A stretch of DNA of 44,564 bases from Solirubrobacterales bacterium (GCA_020438295.1 JAGQUV010000013.1:1-44564); one strand, 5' to 3'; counted from the first letter of the stretch, positions 7,964 through 16,807 are shown. The notes: generated by a model not told the origin, from the sequence alone. Translations and numbers: made by a program.

Positions 7964-9484
7964 GTGAGCCCGCGGGGGGTGGTCGCCGCCGGGCACCCCT
8001 TGACCGCTGAGGCCGGGGCCGCGATCCTGCGTGAGGGTGGCAATGCGGTCGACGCCGCGGTGGCGGCGGTCGTCGCGTCGTTCCCGGTCGAGAGTGCCCT
8101 GACCGGGCTCGGGGCCGGGGGGTTCATGGTCGTGAAGGGGCCGGACTGCGACGCGGTCGTGATCGACTTCTTCGTCGCCGCGCCGGGGCAGGGTGGGCAT
8201 GAGCTCGGCGAGGAACTGGTACCGGTCCCGGTCCACTTCGATGCCAGCACCACCCAGATCTTCAATGCCGGGGCGGCCTCTTGCGGGGTCCCGGGAACGG
8301 CTGCCGGGCTGGAGATGGCGCTCGACCGGTTCGGTTCGGTGCCGATGGACGAGCTGGTCGGCGCCGGGGTCGGCCTGGCCCGTGAGGGATCGCCGCTGAA
8401 CAGCCAACAGGCCTACGTCCTGCGGATCCTGGAACCGATCTACACGGCGACCGCCGAGGCGAGGGCGATCTACGCCCCCGAAGGCCGCATCCTGCGGGAG
8501 GGCGAGACCCTGCGCAACCCGGACCTCGCCGAAGCGCTCGAGCGGTTCGGCGCCGAAGGGGCGGAGTCCATCTATGCGGGCGAGGTCCCGGAGGCGGTGG
8601 AAGACTACGTCTGCTCGAGGGGAGGGGTGCTCTCGGCCGCCGACATGAACTCGTACCGGGCGATCCCGCGCGAGCCGGTCGGGGCCCGGTACCTAGGTCA
8701 CGAGATACTGACCAACCCGCCGCCGTCGGCCGGCGGGATCCTGATCGCCTACTGCCTGGCCCTGCTGGAGCGGCTGGGGACCGATCCGGGCCCGGTCGAG
8801 CTCGCCGAAGTGATGGACGCGGCCAACGGGGCCCGGGGGGAAGAATTCGCCACGAACCTGGCGCGGCCGGGATTCGCGCAGGAGTTCCTGGCCGAAGATT
8901 CGCTGCGACGGGCGCTGGAACGGCCCGACCGGCTGGGCTCTACGACCCATCTCGCGGCGATGGACGAAGCCGGGCTGTGTGCGTCGGTCACCTGCTCGAA
9001 CGGAACCGGCTCCGGGATGGTCGTGCCGGGGACCGGTATACACCTGAACAACATGCTGGGAGAAGAGGACCTCAACCCGCTCGGGTTTCACCGGGCCGCT
9101 CCGGGGACCCGGGTCAGCTCGATGATGTCGCCGACCCTGGTCCTCAGCGGGGGCGAGGTCGTCGCCGGCCTGGGCAGCGCCGGTTCCAACAGGATCCGGT
9201 CGGCGATCCTCCAGACCACGTTGAACCTGCTGACCGGGAAGCTGGACCCGCAGCAGGCGGTCGATGCCCCCCGGATTCACCTCGAAGGCGGGCTGCTGCA
9301 GGCCGAACCGGGGGTCGACCCGACAGCGCTCGGGCGGCTCGAGGAACGCGGCCAGCAGGTCTTCCGGTGGTCCGAGCGGAATCTCTTCTTCGGCGGGGTA
9401 CAGGTGGTTACCCGCGATCCCGCGAGCGGCCGGCTCGGCGGCGGCGGCGACCCGCGCCGCGGTGGGTCGGTGGCTTATGCCTGA
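7964..9484 (+). CDS. Gamma-glutamyltransferase-like Ntn-hydrolase
   Basis: This 506-residue protein belongs to the gamma-glutamyltranspeptidase family, which hydrolyses or transfers gamma-glutamyl groups after autocleavage. The family N-terminus GVVAAGHPLTAEAGAAILREGGNAVDAAVA is present, and STTHLAAMD carries the presumed nucleophile Thr327 (first Thr of TTH), followed by SVTCSNGTGSGMVVPGTGIHLNNM and SSMMSPTLVL. No signal peptide is visible with the GTG start 3 bp after ftsZ, so a cytoplasmic enzyme is likely, unlike the periplasmic or secreted classic enzymes. Substrate is unknown. It ends in an 8-bp overlap with the cyclase gene, so the three genes from ftsZ are probably co-transcribed. Confidence 0.88.
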   Translation: MSPRGVVAAGHPLTAEAGAAILREGGNAVDAAVAAVVASFPVESALTGLGAGGFMVVKGPDCDAVVIDFFVAAPGQGGHELGEELVPVPVHFDASTTQIFNAGAASCGVPGTAAGLEMALDRFGSVPMDELVGAGVGLAREGSPLNSQQAYVLRILEPIYTATAEARAIYAPEGRILREGETLRNPDLAEALERFGAEGAESIYAGEVPEAVEDYVCSRGGVLSAADMNSYRAIPREPVGARYLGHEILTNPPPSAGGILIAYCLALLERLGTDPGPVELAEVMDAANGARGEEFATNLARPGFAQEFLAEDSLRRALERPDRLGSTTHLAAMDEAGLCASVTCSNGTGSGMVVPGTGIHLNNMLGEEDLNPLGFHRAAPGTRVSSMMSPTLVLSGGEVVAGLGSAGSNRIRSAILQTTLNLLTGKLDPQQAVDAPRIHLEGGLLQAEPGVDPTALGRLEERGQQVFRWSERNLFFGGVQVVTRDPASGRLGGGGDPRRGGSVAYA

Positions 9485-10613
9485 CCGGCCCGATTTCGAA
9501 GCCGAGGGCATGCTCGAAGGGCTCGAGGGCGATGCCAGGACGGCCCGGCTGCGGCTGCTCGAACAGCTCTACAGTGAGGGGATCGGCCTGGAAACCCTGC
9601 GGGCCGAGGTGAAGGCCAAGCGGCTGCCGCTGCTGCCGGCCGATATCGCGATCGGGCGGGAGACCGGCCAGATGACCGCGCGGGAGATCGCCGCGCAGTC
9701 GGATCTGGAGGTCGAGCAGCTTCAGGGCCTGATCACCGCGCTCGGCTTCCCCAAGCCCGACCCCGACCAGCGGACCTTCGGCCCCGAAGACCTCGAGGCG
9801 GCCCAGCGCTTCCGACGGTTCCTCGATGCCGGGATACCGCCCGACCGCCTGCTTGCGGTCAGCCGGAGGGTCGGCAGCGCCGCCGCCCAGATGGCGCAGG
9901 CCCATCGCGAGCTGATCGCCGACGGCTTGATCGATCCCGAGGCCGATGAGTACGACGCAGCGCTCAGCTTGCGCGAGGCGGCGACGGACCTGATGCCACT
10001 GGGTGAGGATGCGGCCGTTTACGCTCTCAGGGCCCACCTTCTCGACCAGTTGCGGGGCGACGTGATCGCGGCGACCGAGCCGGGCTGGTTCGGCACCGGT
10101 CGTTCGACCGAGGTCTCGATCTGCTTCGCCGACCTGGTCGGGTTCACCCGGCTGGGCGAGCGTTCCGAGCTGGAGCGGCTGGGCTCGGTCGCCAAGCTGC
10201 TCGAATCGGTGGCGATCGAGGTGATAAATCCCGAGGTGCGCCTGGTCAAGCTGATCGGCGATGCGGCGATGCTGGTCTCGACCGACGGGGCGGCCCTGAT
10301 GGATGCCGCGGTCAGATTCGTCGACGTCGGTCGTGACGCGGGAGAGGAGTTGCCGGCGCTCAGGGTCGGCGTCGCCCGCGGCCATGCCATCCCGCAGGGA
10401 GGCGACTGGTTCGGGCATCCGGTCAACCTGGCCAGCCGGATAACCGAGGTGGCCCGGCCCGACAGCGTCCTGGCCGAGTCTTCGGCGGTGCGGGCGGCCG
10501 GCGACGGCTTCCGCTTCTCGAAAGTCGGCGAGCACCGTTTCAAAGGGCTGAAGAAGCCGGTCAGGCTGTTCCGCGTCCGCAACCGCGACGAGCCCCGCTG
10601 GCGGGACCGCTGA
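9477..10613 (+). CDS. Class III adenylate cyclase with Rv1264-type pH-sensing domain
   Basis: This 378-residue protein has two parts. Residues ~10-200 resemble the helical regulatory domain of Mycobacterium tuberculosis Rv1264 (compare AREIAAQSDLEVEQLQ here), which confers acid-activated activity there. Residues ~212-365 are the cyclase domain. The six residues needed for ATP cyclisation are all present: metal ligands Asp219 and Asp262, adenine-specifying Lys258 and Asp310, and transition-state residues Asn317 and Arg321 in GDWFGHPVNLASR. An active soluble homodimeric enzyme making cAMP is therefore expected. ATG 9477 overlaps the upstream gene by 8 bp. Alignment with Rv1264 is from memory. 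Confidence 0.88.
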   Translation: MPDRPDFEAEGMLEGLEGDARTARLRLLEQLYSEGIGLETLRAEVKAKRLPLLPADIAIGRETGQMTAREIAAQSDLEVEQLQGLITALGFPKPDPDQRTFGPEDLEAAQRFRRFLDAGIPPDRLLAVSRRVGSAAAQMAQAHRELIADGLIDPEADEYDAALSLREAATDLMPLGEDAAVYALRAHLLDQLRGDVIAATEPGWFGTGRSTEVSICFADLVGFTRLGERSELERLGSVAKLLESVAIEVINPEVRLVKLIGDAAMLVSTDGAALMDAAVRFVDVGRDAGEELPALRVGVARGHAIPQGGDWFGHPVNLASRITEVARPDSVLAESSAVRAAGDGFRFSKVGEHRFKGLKKPVRLFRVRNRDEPRWRDR

Positions 10614-10627
10614 CGGGAACGGGCCGG

Positions 10628-11548
10628 TCAGGCCGCTTTGCCGGCCGAGAGGAGCAGGTTGTAGAACAGCTCCGGAGGTAGGTGGGGCTCGAGAACCCGC
10701 GAGTCGATCTTCTGTACCGACAGGTAGCTCCGAAACGCGAAGTGCCGCCACCACCGGGGGACGGTCTCGGGTTCGGCCGTCGCCTCCATCGAGCGGGTAA
10801 CCCAGCCCCAGAGGTTCGCGACCAGTTCCTCGCCCCGGACCCTGGTTGAAGTGAAGCCGGCCCTCAGGGTCATCGCCCTGAGCTCATCGGGTGAGAACGA
10901 GTGCACGTCCACTTCGGGCTCCAGGCTGTATTCGTCGTCGGCCTTCTGCTGTTCGCTGTGCTCGAGGGGGCGGGCCCGGATCAGGCGCCGCCAGGCCGGT
11001 GCGGCCACGGAGCCGGCCAGTTTCGGCAACATCGCCAGCCGGTCGCCGTGGCGGGACGGTTCCCCGCAGAAGACGATCAGGCCGCCCGGCCGCAGGACCC
11101 GGAAGAACTCGGCGAACGCCCGGTCGAGGTCCGGTATGTGGTGGAGCACCGCGTGTCCGAGCACCAGGTCGAAGCTGGCGTCGTCGAACGGCAGCACCTC
11201 GGCCTCGCAGACGGCGGTTCGAACCGGGACCGCGAGGCGTTCGGCCGTCTCCGAGAGGGAGGAGAGCATGCCGGGCGAGATGTCGCTGGCGGTCACGTTT
11301 TGGATCAGCCCCCCGGCGGCCAGGTTGAGCGAGAAGTAGCCGGTCCCGGCGCCGATCTCGAGCGCATCGCCGAACGGACGGTCCGGGAGGTACCCGAGCG
11401 CCTTGTTCACTTTCGACTCGACCTGCCTCCGGCCGTTCCGGCCGAAGTCGATCCCCCACTTTTCGTCGTAGCTCCCGGCGGCGGCGTCGTGATACCGGGT
11501 GTTGACGTCCTTTATGTGGTCCGGCGTGGCCGACGGGGAAGCGGGCAT
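10628..11548 (-). CDS. Class I SAM-dependent methyltransferase
   Basis: This ~306-residue protein has a Methyltransf_11/UbiE-like core. Motif I is ALEIGAGTGYFSLNLA, the acidic post-I segment is VTASDISPGMLSSL, and FDLVLGHAVLHHIPDLDRAFAEFFRVLRPGG follows. A C-terminal extension of about 100 residues contains several aromatic and basic residues. It converges on the cyclase gene and diverges from the second methyltransferase. Its ATG at 11548 lies only 25 bp from the neighbour's start; a GTG at 11590 would lengthen it by 14 residues and overlap that gene. Neither has a clear Shine-Dalgarno. Context suggests a role in modifying a methylated alpha-glucan, but the substrate cannot be read from sequence. 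Confidence 0.8.
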   Translation of the reverse strand: MPASPSATPDHIKDVNTRYHDAAAGSYDEKWGIDFGRNGRRQVESKVNKALGYLPDRPFGDALEIGAGTGYFSLNLAAGGLIQNVTASDISPGMLSSLSETAERLAVPVRTAVCEAEVLPFDDASFDLVLGHAVLHHIPDLDRAFAEFFRVLRPGGLIVFCGEPSRHGDRLAMLPKLAGSVAAPAWRRLIRARPLEHSEQQKADDEYSLEPEVDVHSFSPDELRAMTLRAGFTSTRVRGEELVANLWGWVTRSMEATAEPETVPRWWRHFAFRSYLSVQKIDSRVLEPHLPPELFYNLLLSAGKAA

Positions 11549-11573
11549 GGCGGCGAAAGATAGGGAAGAATCG

Positions 11574-12332
11574 ATGCCGTTGACCGGCACGTATACCCAG
11601 TCAGACCAACCCGAAGGGGTTCCACCGCTCGATCTGACCGGTGAGCGGACCCTGCCCGACGTGCCCCAGGAGAACTACTGGTATCGTCGCCACCTGGCCG
11701 TCTACCAGTGGATTGCCGATCGGGTCGAAGGGCTCGAGGTGGCCGACCTCGCCTGTGGCGAAGGCTACGGTTCGGCCGTGCTCGCGACCCGTGCGCTCGA
11801 GGTGGTCGGGGTAGATGCCAATCCCGAGGCGTTCGAGCACGCCAGGGCCCGCTACAGCTCGGACAACCTCACCTTCCGGCGCGAGCTGGTGGAGAGTTTC
11901 GACCAGGTGCGGGACGCGATCGTCTTCCTGCAGACGATCGAGCACATCCGGGATCCGCGCCCCTTGCTCGAGCGATTCGCCCGGCTGGCCCCGGTCGCTT
12001 ACATCTCGACCCCGAACCTGCTCACCCTGGCGCCCGAGGGGGCCGAGAAGTCGGACAACCCCTGGCACATCAGGGAATACCGGCTGGAGGAATACCGGGC
12101 CCTGCTGGAGCCGCATTACGCGACCGTCGAGATCCTCGGCCTGTCCCACGCCAGAAAGCTGAAATGGCACGAACTGGCGCTGTCGCTCGGGTGGGACCGG
12201 GTGCACAAGGGCCTCGGCATCAGCCAGGCCTTCTACGACCGTTTCACTCCTTCGATTGCCGCTTCCGACTTCAGGCTCAGCAACCACAACCTCGAAAGCG
12301 CGCTGGACTTCATCGCCATCTGTCATGTCTGA
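11574..12332 (+). CDS. SAM-dependent methyltransferase resembling mycobacterial Rv3030
   Basis: The 252-residue product opens with LTGERTLPDVPQENYWYRRH and VYQW, which closely matches the start of Rv3030 of M. tuberculosis as I recall it, then has the SAM motif VADLACGEGYGSAVLA, the post-I Asp in VVGVDANPEA, and the STPNLLTL and NPWHIREY segments. Rv3030 is the proposed O-methyltransferase of methylglucose lipopolysaccharide synthesis. ATG 11574 has AGGGAAG 5 nt upstream. It overlaps the GH57 gene by 8 bp, the same neighbour order as Rv3030-Rv3031. Methylation of a glucan hydroxyl is inferred from context only. Confidence 0.82.
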   Translation: MPLTGTYTQSDQPEGVPPLDLTGERTLPDVPQENYWYRRHLAVYQWIADRVEGLEVADLACGEGYGSAVLATRALEVVGVDANPEAFEHARARYSSDNLTFRRELVESFDQVRDAIVFLQTIEHIRDPRPLLERFARLAPVAYISTPNLLTLAPEGAEKSDNPWHIREYRLEEYRALLEPHYATVEILGLSHARKLKWHELALSLGWDRVHKGLGISQAFYDRFTPSIAASDFRLSNHNLESALDFIAICHV

Positions 12333-13764
12333 ACACGGCGGGCGGCCCGGCCCGGCCGATCCGGTCGGCGACCTCGCGATCGTGCTCCATTCGCACATGC
12401 CGTACGTCGCGGGGTTCGGCACATACCCGTTCGGCGAGGAGTGGCTTTTCGACGCGGTGGTCAGGTCCTACCTGCCGGTGCTGGAGACCGCCCGCGACCT
12501 GACCGTCACGGTGACGCCGGTCCTGGCCGACCAGCTGGAGACAGATGAGGTAGCCGACCGGCTGCGCGAGTTCCTGGTCGATCACCGGATCGGCGCGGCC
12601 CGGCGCGACTTCGAATCGGTCGAGCCGGAGTTCCGCGATGCAGCCCAGGCTGAGTTACAGCGCTACTCGCGGGCGCTCGAGATGCTCGACCGGCACGGCG
12701 GGCGGCCGCTGGACGCGTTTCGCCTGGCCGCAGAGTCGGGCCGGATCTGCCTGGCCGGCTCGGCCGCGACCCACGCCCTGCTGCCGCTGATGGCCACCCG
12801 CGCCGGGACCGACCTGCAGATCGAGGCCGGGGTCAGGTCGCACCGGCGGCGGTTTGGCTGGCACCGGGGCTTCTGGCTGCCCGAATGCGCGTACGTGCCG
12901 GGGCTGGAGTGGGACCTCGCCAATCACGGAGTCGGCTGGTTCTGCGTCGACCAGAGTCGCTACCAGAGTGGCGACCAAGCGCTGGCCCCGATTGCCACCG
13001 CCGCCGGCCCGGTCGCGTTCGGGATCGACTGGCCGTCGGTCTCGCGCGTCTGGGACCTGGACGGCTACCCGTCCTGGCCCGGCTATCAGGACTTCCACCG
13101 CCTCTCGGTCAACGGCATGCATATCTTCCGGATTGACGGAGGGCCGTACGACCGCGGGGCGGCCGCCGAGCAGGCATCGGAGCAGGCCGACCGATTCGTC
13201 GGGTACGCGGCCGAGCGGCTCACCTCATACCGCGAACGAACCGGGGAGCGGGGGACCCTGGTCTTCGCGGTGGACTGCGAACTGCTCGGCCACTGGTGGT
13301 CCGACGGGCCGCTGTGGCTCGAGCAGGTGCTCGACCGGGCCGCCGGCGGCGGCCTCCGGCTGGTCACGCTCGAGCAGGCGGCGGCAGGCGGAGGATTTCG
13401 CGAGGGCGAACTCCGGGCCTCGACCTGGGGTGAGCAGAAGGACTTCCGGACCTGGGACGCCCCCGCGGTCGACGACCTGACCTGGGCGGCCCGGCGGCTG
13501 GAGCTGCGGGTGGCCGAGGCGATCGCCGACGGCCTCGATCGCGAGCGGGCCGAGCGGGCCGTGCGGGAGCTGATGCTGGTCCAGTCCAGCGACTGGGCCT
13601 TCCTCGACAGCCGGCGCGAGGCCGGTGACTACGCGTTCGACCGGGCCACGCAGCATGCCCGGAACGCGCTTGAATCCCTACAATCGCGGTCTGAAGAGAC
13701 GCTCGATCCGCGAATCCGCTCACTGGCGCCGGATTTGAGCCTGACCCCGATGCTTATCCCCTAG
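12325..13764 (+). CDS. GH57 alpha-1,4-glucan branching enzyme (Rv3031-like)
   Basis: This 479-residue protein is a glycoside hydrolase family 57 enzyme of the DUF1957 type. Family motif 1 is LHSHMPYV (residues 21-28). The nucleophile Glu187 lies in GFWLPECAY and the acid/base Asp317 in FAVDCELLGHWW, and an aromatic C-terminal helical domain contains LMLVQSSDWAF. These enzymes form alpha-1,6 branches in glycogen-like or methylated glucans in the cytoplasm. Its start overlaps the methyltransferase stop by 8 bp, and a GT4 gene follows after 40 bp. Alternative activities in GH57 (amylase, 4-alpha-glucanotransferase) are less likely because of the DUF1957-type motif set. Confidence 0.88.
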   Translation: MSEHGGRPGPADPVGDLAIVLHSHMPYVAGFGTYPFGEEWLFDAVVRSYLPVLETARDLTVTVTPVLADQLETDEVADRLREFLVDHRIGAARRDFESVEPEFRDAAQAELQRYSRALEMLDRHGGRPLDAFRLAAESGRICLAGSAATHALLPLMATRAGTDLQIEAGVRSHRRRFGWHRGFWLPECAYVPGLEWDLANHGVGWFCVDQSRYQSGDQALAPIATAAGPVAFGIDWPSVSRVWDLDGYPSWPGYQDFHRLSVNGMHIFRIDGGPYDRGAAAEQASEQADRFVGYAAERLTSYRERTGERGTLVFAVDCELLGHWWSDGPLWLEQVLDRAAGGGLRLVTLEQAAAGGGFREGELRASTWGEQKDFRTWDAPAVDDLTWAARRLELRVAEAIADGLDRERAERAVRELMLVQSSDWAFLDSRREAGDYAFDRATQHARNALESLQSRSEETLDPRIRSLAPDLSLTPMLIP

Positions 13765-13804
13765 ACAGAGAATTCAGTTCTCGAGGTAAGAACCCGGCCC
13801 CTGA

Positions 13805-15004
13805 ATGTCCCAGCCCCGCGTCCTGATCCTCTCCTGGGAGTACCCGCCGCTGATCGAGGGCGGGCTGGCACGCCACGTGCGAAAGCTGTCCGAGGCCCTG
13901 GTCGAGCTCGATCTGGAGGTCCACGTGCTGACCAGGGGCGGAGACCAGGCCACGGTGGAGGAGCAGATGGCCGGGGTCCAGATCCACCGGATAGTTGAGC
14001 CGGAGCGTCCGACCGACCTGGCCGAGTTCGTGACCTGGGTCGAGCGGATGAACTCCGACATGCTGGCCGCCGGGGTCGAGCTCGGCGACCGGTTCGAGTT
14101 CGACCTGGTTCACGGTCACGATTGGCTGGTCGCCGGCGCCTGCGATCACCTGGCCCGGCGCTTCGGGACGCCGTTGGTGACCACGATCCACGCCACCGAG
14201 TACGGCCGTCACCAGGGCTGGGTCGAGAACCACCCCCAGTCGCATATTCACGGGGTGGAGCGATGGATCTCGAACCGCTCCGACCGGGTGATCGCCTGCT
14301 CGCATTTCATGCGGGAGCAGATCGCCGACATCTTCGCGGTGAGCGAAGAGCGGATCACGGTCATTCCCAACGGGATCGACCCCGACGACATGCCGGTTGA
14401 GGACCGGGACGAACTGGCCCGGCTGCGCTCCGAGTTCGCCGCGCCCGACCAGAGCCTGGTGTTGCTGATCGGCCGCCTGGTCTACGAGAAGGGCTTCCAG
14501 CTCGCGCTCGAGGCGATGCCCCGGGTGATCGAGGCGGTGCCGAACACCCGTTTCCTGGTCGCCGGCTCGGGTACCCACGAGGCCGAACTGCACCGCCAGG
14601 CGGAGGAACTCGGGCTGATGGAGCACGGCACGTTCCTCGGCTGGATCGGCGACGACGTCCTTCACTCGCTCTACCGGATCGCCGAGCTGACCGTGGTCCC
14701 TTCGATCTACGAACCGTTCGGGCTGGTTGCGCTGGAGGCGATGGCGTCCGAATGCCCCTGCATCGCGGCCGACACCGGTGGCCTGCGCGAGGTGGTCCCG
14801 GTCGACGGAGCCGGCCTGCGCTTCCGGGCGAGCGATCCCGAGCACCTGGCCGAAGCGGCCATCCAGGTCCTCAGCGACCGCAACCTCAGCCGGCGGATGG
14901 TCGAGGAAGGGCTCGACCACATCCAGCTGTTCGACTGGTCGGACGTCGCCCGGCAGACGCTGGCCCTGTACGGCGAGCTGACGCCGCTGGCCGACCGGGC
15001 CTGA
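13805..15004 (+). CDS. GT4 alpha-glucosyltransferase (Rv3032 / glycogen synthase-like)
   Basis: This 399-residue GT-B glycosyltransferase starts with the donor/acceptor loop LSWEYPPLIEGGLARHV, has the HGHDWLV segment and THATEYGRHQG-like acceptor region (here TIHATEYGRHQG), the linker VIPNGID, the LIGRLVYEKGF start of the C-terminal Rossmann domain, and the GT4 retaining motif EPFGLVALE (EX7E). It is expected to extend alpha-1,4-glucan chains from ADP- or UDP-glucose in the cytoplasm. The adjacent GH57 would branch the product. A GAGGTAAG sequence lies about 14 nt upstream of the ATG, so the ribosome site is weak. Confidence 0.88.
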   Translation: MSQPRVLILSWEYPPLIEGGLARHVRKLSEALVELDLEVHVLTRGGDQATVEEQMAGVQIHRIVEPERPTDLAEFVTWVERMNSDMLAAGVELGDRFEFDLVHGHDWLVAGACDHLARRFGTPLVTTIHATEYGRHQGWVENHPQSHIHGVERWISNRSDRVIACSHFMREQIADIFAVSEERITVIPNGIDPDDMPVEDRDELARLRSEFAAPDQSLVLLIGRLVYEKGFQLALEAMPRVIEAVPNTRFLVAGSGTHEAELHRQAEELGLMEHGTFLGWIGDDVLHSLYRIAELTVVPSIYEPFGLVALEAMASECPCIAADTGGLREVVPVDGAGLRFRASDPEHLAEAAIQVLSDRNLSRRMVEEGLDHIQLFDWSDVARQTLALYGELTPLADRA

Positions 15005-15055
15005 GCGATCCCGGTTGCCCCGAGCCGTGCGTTGCGCCGTGCGAAGTCGCCGTCG

Positions 15056-15745
15056 CTAGCGGCCCGTCGGCGTGGCGCCCTCCGGGATCTCCATGACCCC
15101 CGGGCTGCCCGGCTCGGGTTCGACCGGGTCCGGCCAGGTCATCTGCTGCGGGGCATCGCGCATCCGGAGGACCCTGGCCGGCACGCCGCCGACCACGGCG
15201 TTGGCCGGGACGTCCTTGGTCACCACCGCGTTGGTGCCGATCACCGAGTTGTCGCCGACCCGGACCCCGCGTAGCACGCAGGCCCCGTAGCCGATCCAGA
15301 CGTTCGAGCCGACGCGCACCTCCTCGGTGTAGATGCCCTGGTGGCGGATCGGCCGCTCGGTCTCGACCACCCCGTGGTCGAAGTCGATGAACATGGTGCG
15401 ATCGGCGACCACGCATTCGGCGCCGAACCGTACGCTCTTGTAGGCCGAGATCGTGCACTCCTGGCCCAGCACGGTCTTGGCCCCGATCTCTACCGTGCCT
15501 TCGTGGCAGCGGATCTTCGTGCCATGCCCGATCCAGACGAACCTGCCGAAACGGATCGAGGCTTTGCGGCCGGTCTGGAGCCGGAGACCGGGCCCGAGGA
15601 ACAGCGGACCGTCGGTCTGCCAGCGGTGGCCGGACCCGGTCAGCAGTCGCCGCCAAAGGTACCGCCAGAAAAGCAGCGCGTACTTGGGCCGGAGCATGCC
15701 GTTGCGGGCGAAGAATGAGATCGAGCGGATCAAGTCCGGTCGCAC
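15056..15745 (-). CDS. Left-handed beta-helix (hexapeptide) O-acyltransferase
   Basis: This ~229-residue protein contains repeated hexapeptide units (IGHGTKI, VEIGAKTVLGQECTI, VRVGSNVWIGYGACVLRGVRVGDNSVIGTNAVVTKDVPANAVVGGVPARVL) of the maltose/galactoside acetyltransferase superfamily, with a presumed catalytic His in FIDFDHG or RHQG. Such enzymes acylate sugars using acyl-CoA in the cytoplasm. Convergent placement next to the GT4 gene recalls the acetyltransferase-like gene in the mycobacterial MGLP locus. The start is uncertain: GTG 15745 is used because upstream codons to TTG 15838 encode a Pro/Ala-rich stretch and would run into the meaB promoter. No good Shine-Dalgarno is visible for either. 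Confidence 0.78.
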   Translation of the reverse strand: MRPDLIRSISFFARNGMLRPKYALLFWRYLWRRLLTGSGHRWQTDGPLFLGPGLRLQTGRKASIRFGRFVWIGHGTKIRCHEGTVEIGAKTVLGQECTISAYKSVRFGAECVVADRTMFIDFDHGVVETERPIRHQGIYTEEVRVGSNVWIGYGACVLRGVRVGDNSVIGTNAVVTKDVPANAVVGGVPARVLRMRDAPQQMTWPDPVEPEPGSPGVMEIPEGATPTGR

Positions 15746-15825
15746 TTTATTGGCCGGCGGCCGGGCCGGCGCCGGCACCGCTGCCGCGGGACCGGCGCGA
15801 CCGGGCCACGTCCCGCCCCAGGTTC

Positions 15826-15831
15826 TAGACT
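15826..15831 (+). promoter_or_regulatory. -10-like TAGACT upstream of meaB
   Basis: TAGACT ends 10 nt before the meaB ATG, with no Shine-Dalgarno in between, so the transcript would have almost no leader. The same hexamer precedes pepA and rpmE. No good -35 is visible. Confidence 0.45.
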
Positions 15832-15841
15832 GGCGCAAGCG

Positions 15842-16807
15842 ATGAACGAGACGTCCGCCACCCTGTCACCCCTGGCCGAACGGCTGGTCGCCGGGGAAAA
15901 GCGCGCCCTCGCCCGGGCGATAACCCTGATCGAATCGGACGATCCGGCCGGGTGGGACCTGGTTCGCGAGGTATACCCGAGGACCGGGAACGCACGGATC
16001 ACCGGGTTCACCGGACCGCCCGGAGTGGGCAAGAGCACGCTGATCGGCGCGCTGACCGGGGAACTGCGGAAGCTGGACCGCCAGGTCGCGGTGCTCTCGA
16101 TCGACCCGTCCAGCCCGTTCACCGAGGGAGCGCTGCTGGGTGACCGGATCAGGCTGACCGAGCACTTCCTCGACGACCGGGTCTTCATCCGCTCGATGGC
16201 TTCCCGCGGCGCGCTTGGCGGCCTGTCGGAAGCGGCCCTGCAGGCGGCCCTGGTCATGGATGCTTCGGGCAAGGACGACGTACTGATCGAGACCGTAGGG
16301 GTCGGCCAGGGAGAGATCGACATCGTCGACCACGCCGACACCATCGTGCTCGCCCTGATGCCCGGGTCCGGCGACTCGATCCAGGCCCTGAAGGCCGGAA
16401 TCATGGAAATCCCGGACATCATCGTGATCAACAAGGCGGATCACCCGATGACCGACACGATGGTCCGCGAGGTCCGGGGTGCGCTCTCCCTGGCCGACAG
16501 CCGGGACCGGTGGGAGGTGCCGATCCTGCGGACCGAGGCGGCCAGGGGGGAGGGTGTGGGAGAGCTGGCGGCCAAGGTGGCCGAGCACCGGGAGTTCATC
16601 GAGGCTGAGGGCACGCTGGCCGAGAGGCGGGCCCGCAACCTGAAGAGCGAAGTGCTGGGAATTGCCACAGCCCGCCTCCGCCGACGCCTGGAGGCGGCGA
16701 TCGACGATGATCCCGGTGTGGCCGAGCTGCTGGAACGCGTAGTCAGCCGGGAACTGGACCCGGCATCGGCCGCGGCCGAACTTCTGGAAGGAGAAATCGA
16801 TGTCTGA
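15842..16807 (+). CDS. meaB: MeaB/ArgK-type G-protein chaperone of B12-dependent mutases
   Basis: MeaB GTPases load and protect adenosylcobalamin in methylmalonyl-CoA or isobutyryl-CoA mutase. The 321-residue product has the Walker A motif GPPGVGKST (about residues 59-67), the family signature LSIDPSSPFTEGALLGDRIR, the switch region ETVGVGQGEIDIVDHAD, and the base-recognition motif NKAD. It is in the usual size range. The client mutase genes are 7 kb away at 23101-25225 rather than adjacent. It overlaps the PRC-barrel gene by 8 bp. The ATG was chosen as the first in-frame start. Confidence 0.93.
   Translation: MNETSATLSPLAERLVAGEKRALARAITLIESDDPAGWDLVREVYPRTGNARITGFTGPPGVGKSTLIGALTGELRKLDRQVAVLSIDPSSPFTEGALLGDRIRLTEHFLDDRVFIRSMASRGALGGLSEAALQAALVMDASGKDDVLIETVGVGQGEIDIVDHADTIVLALMPGSGDSIQALKAGIMEIPDIIVINKADHPMTDTMVREVRGALSLADSRDRWEVPILRTEAARGEGVGELAAKVAEHREFIEAEGTLAERRARNLKSEVLGIATARLRRRLEAAIDDDPGVAELLERVVSRELDPASAAAELLEGEIDV

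Noticed and set aside
15746-15838. Upstream TTG start of the hexapeptide acyltransferase
   Set aside because: The extra 31 residues are Pro/Ala-rich low complexity and would overlap the meaB start region.
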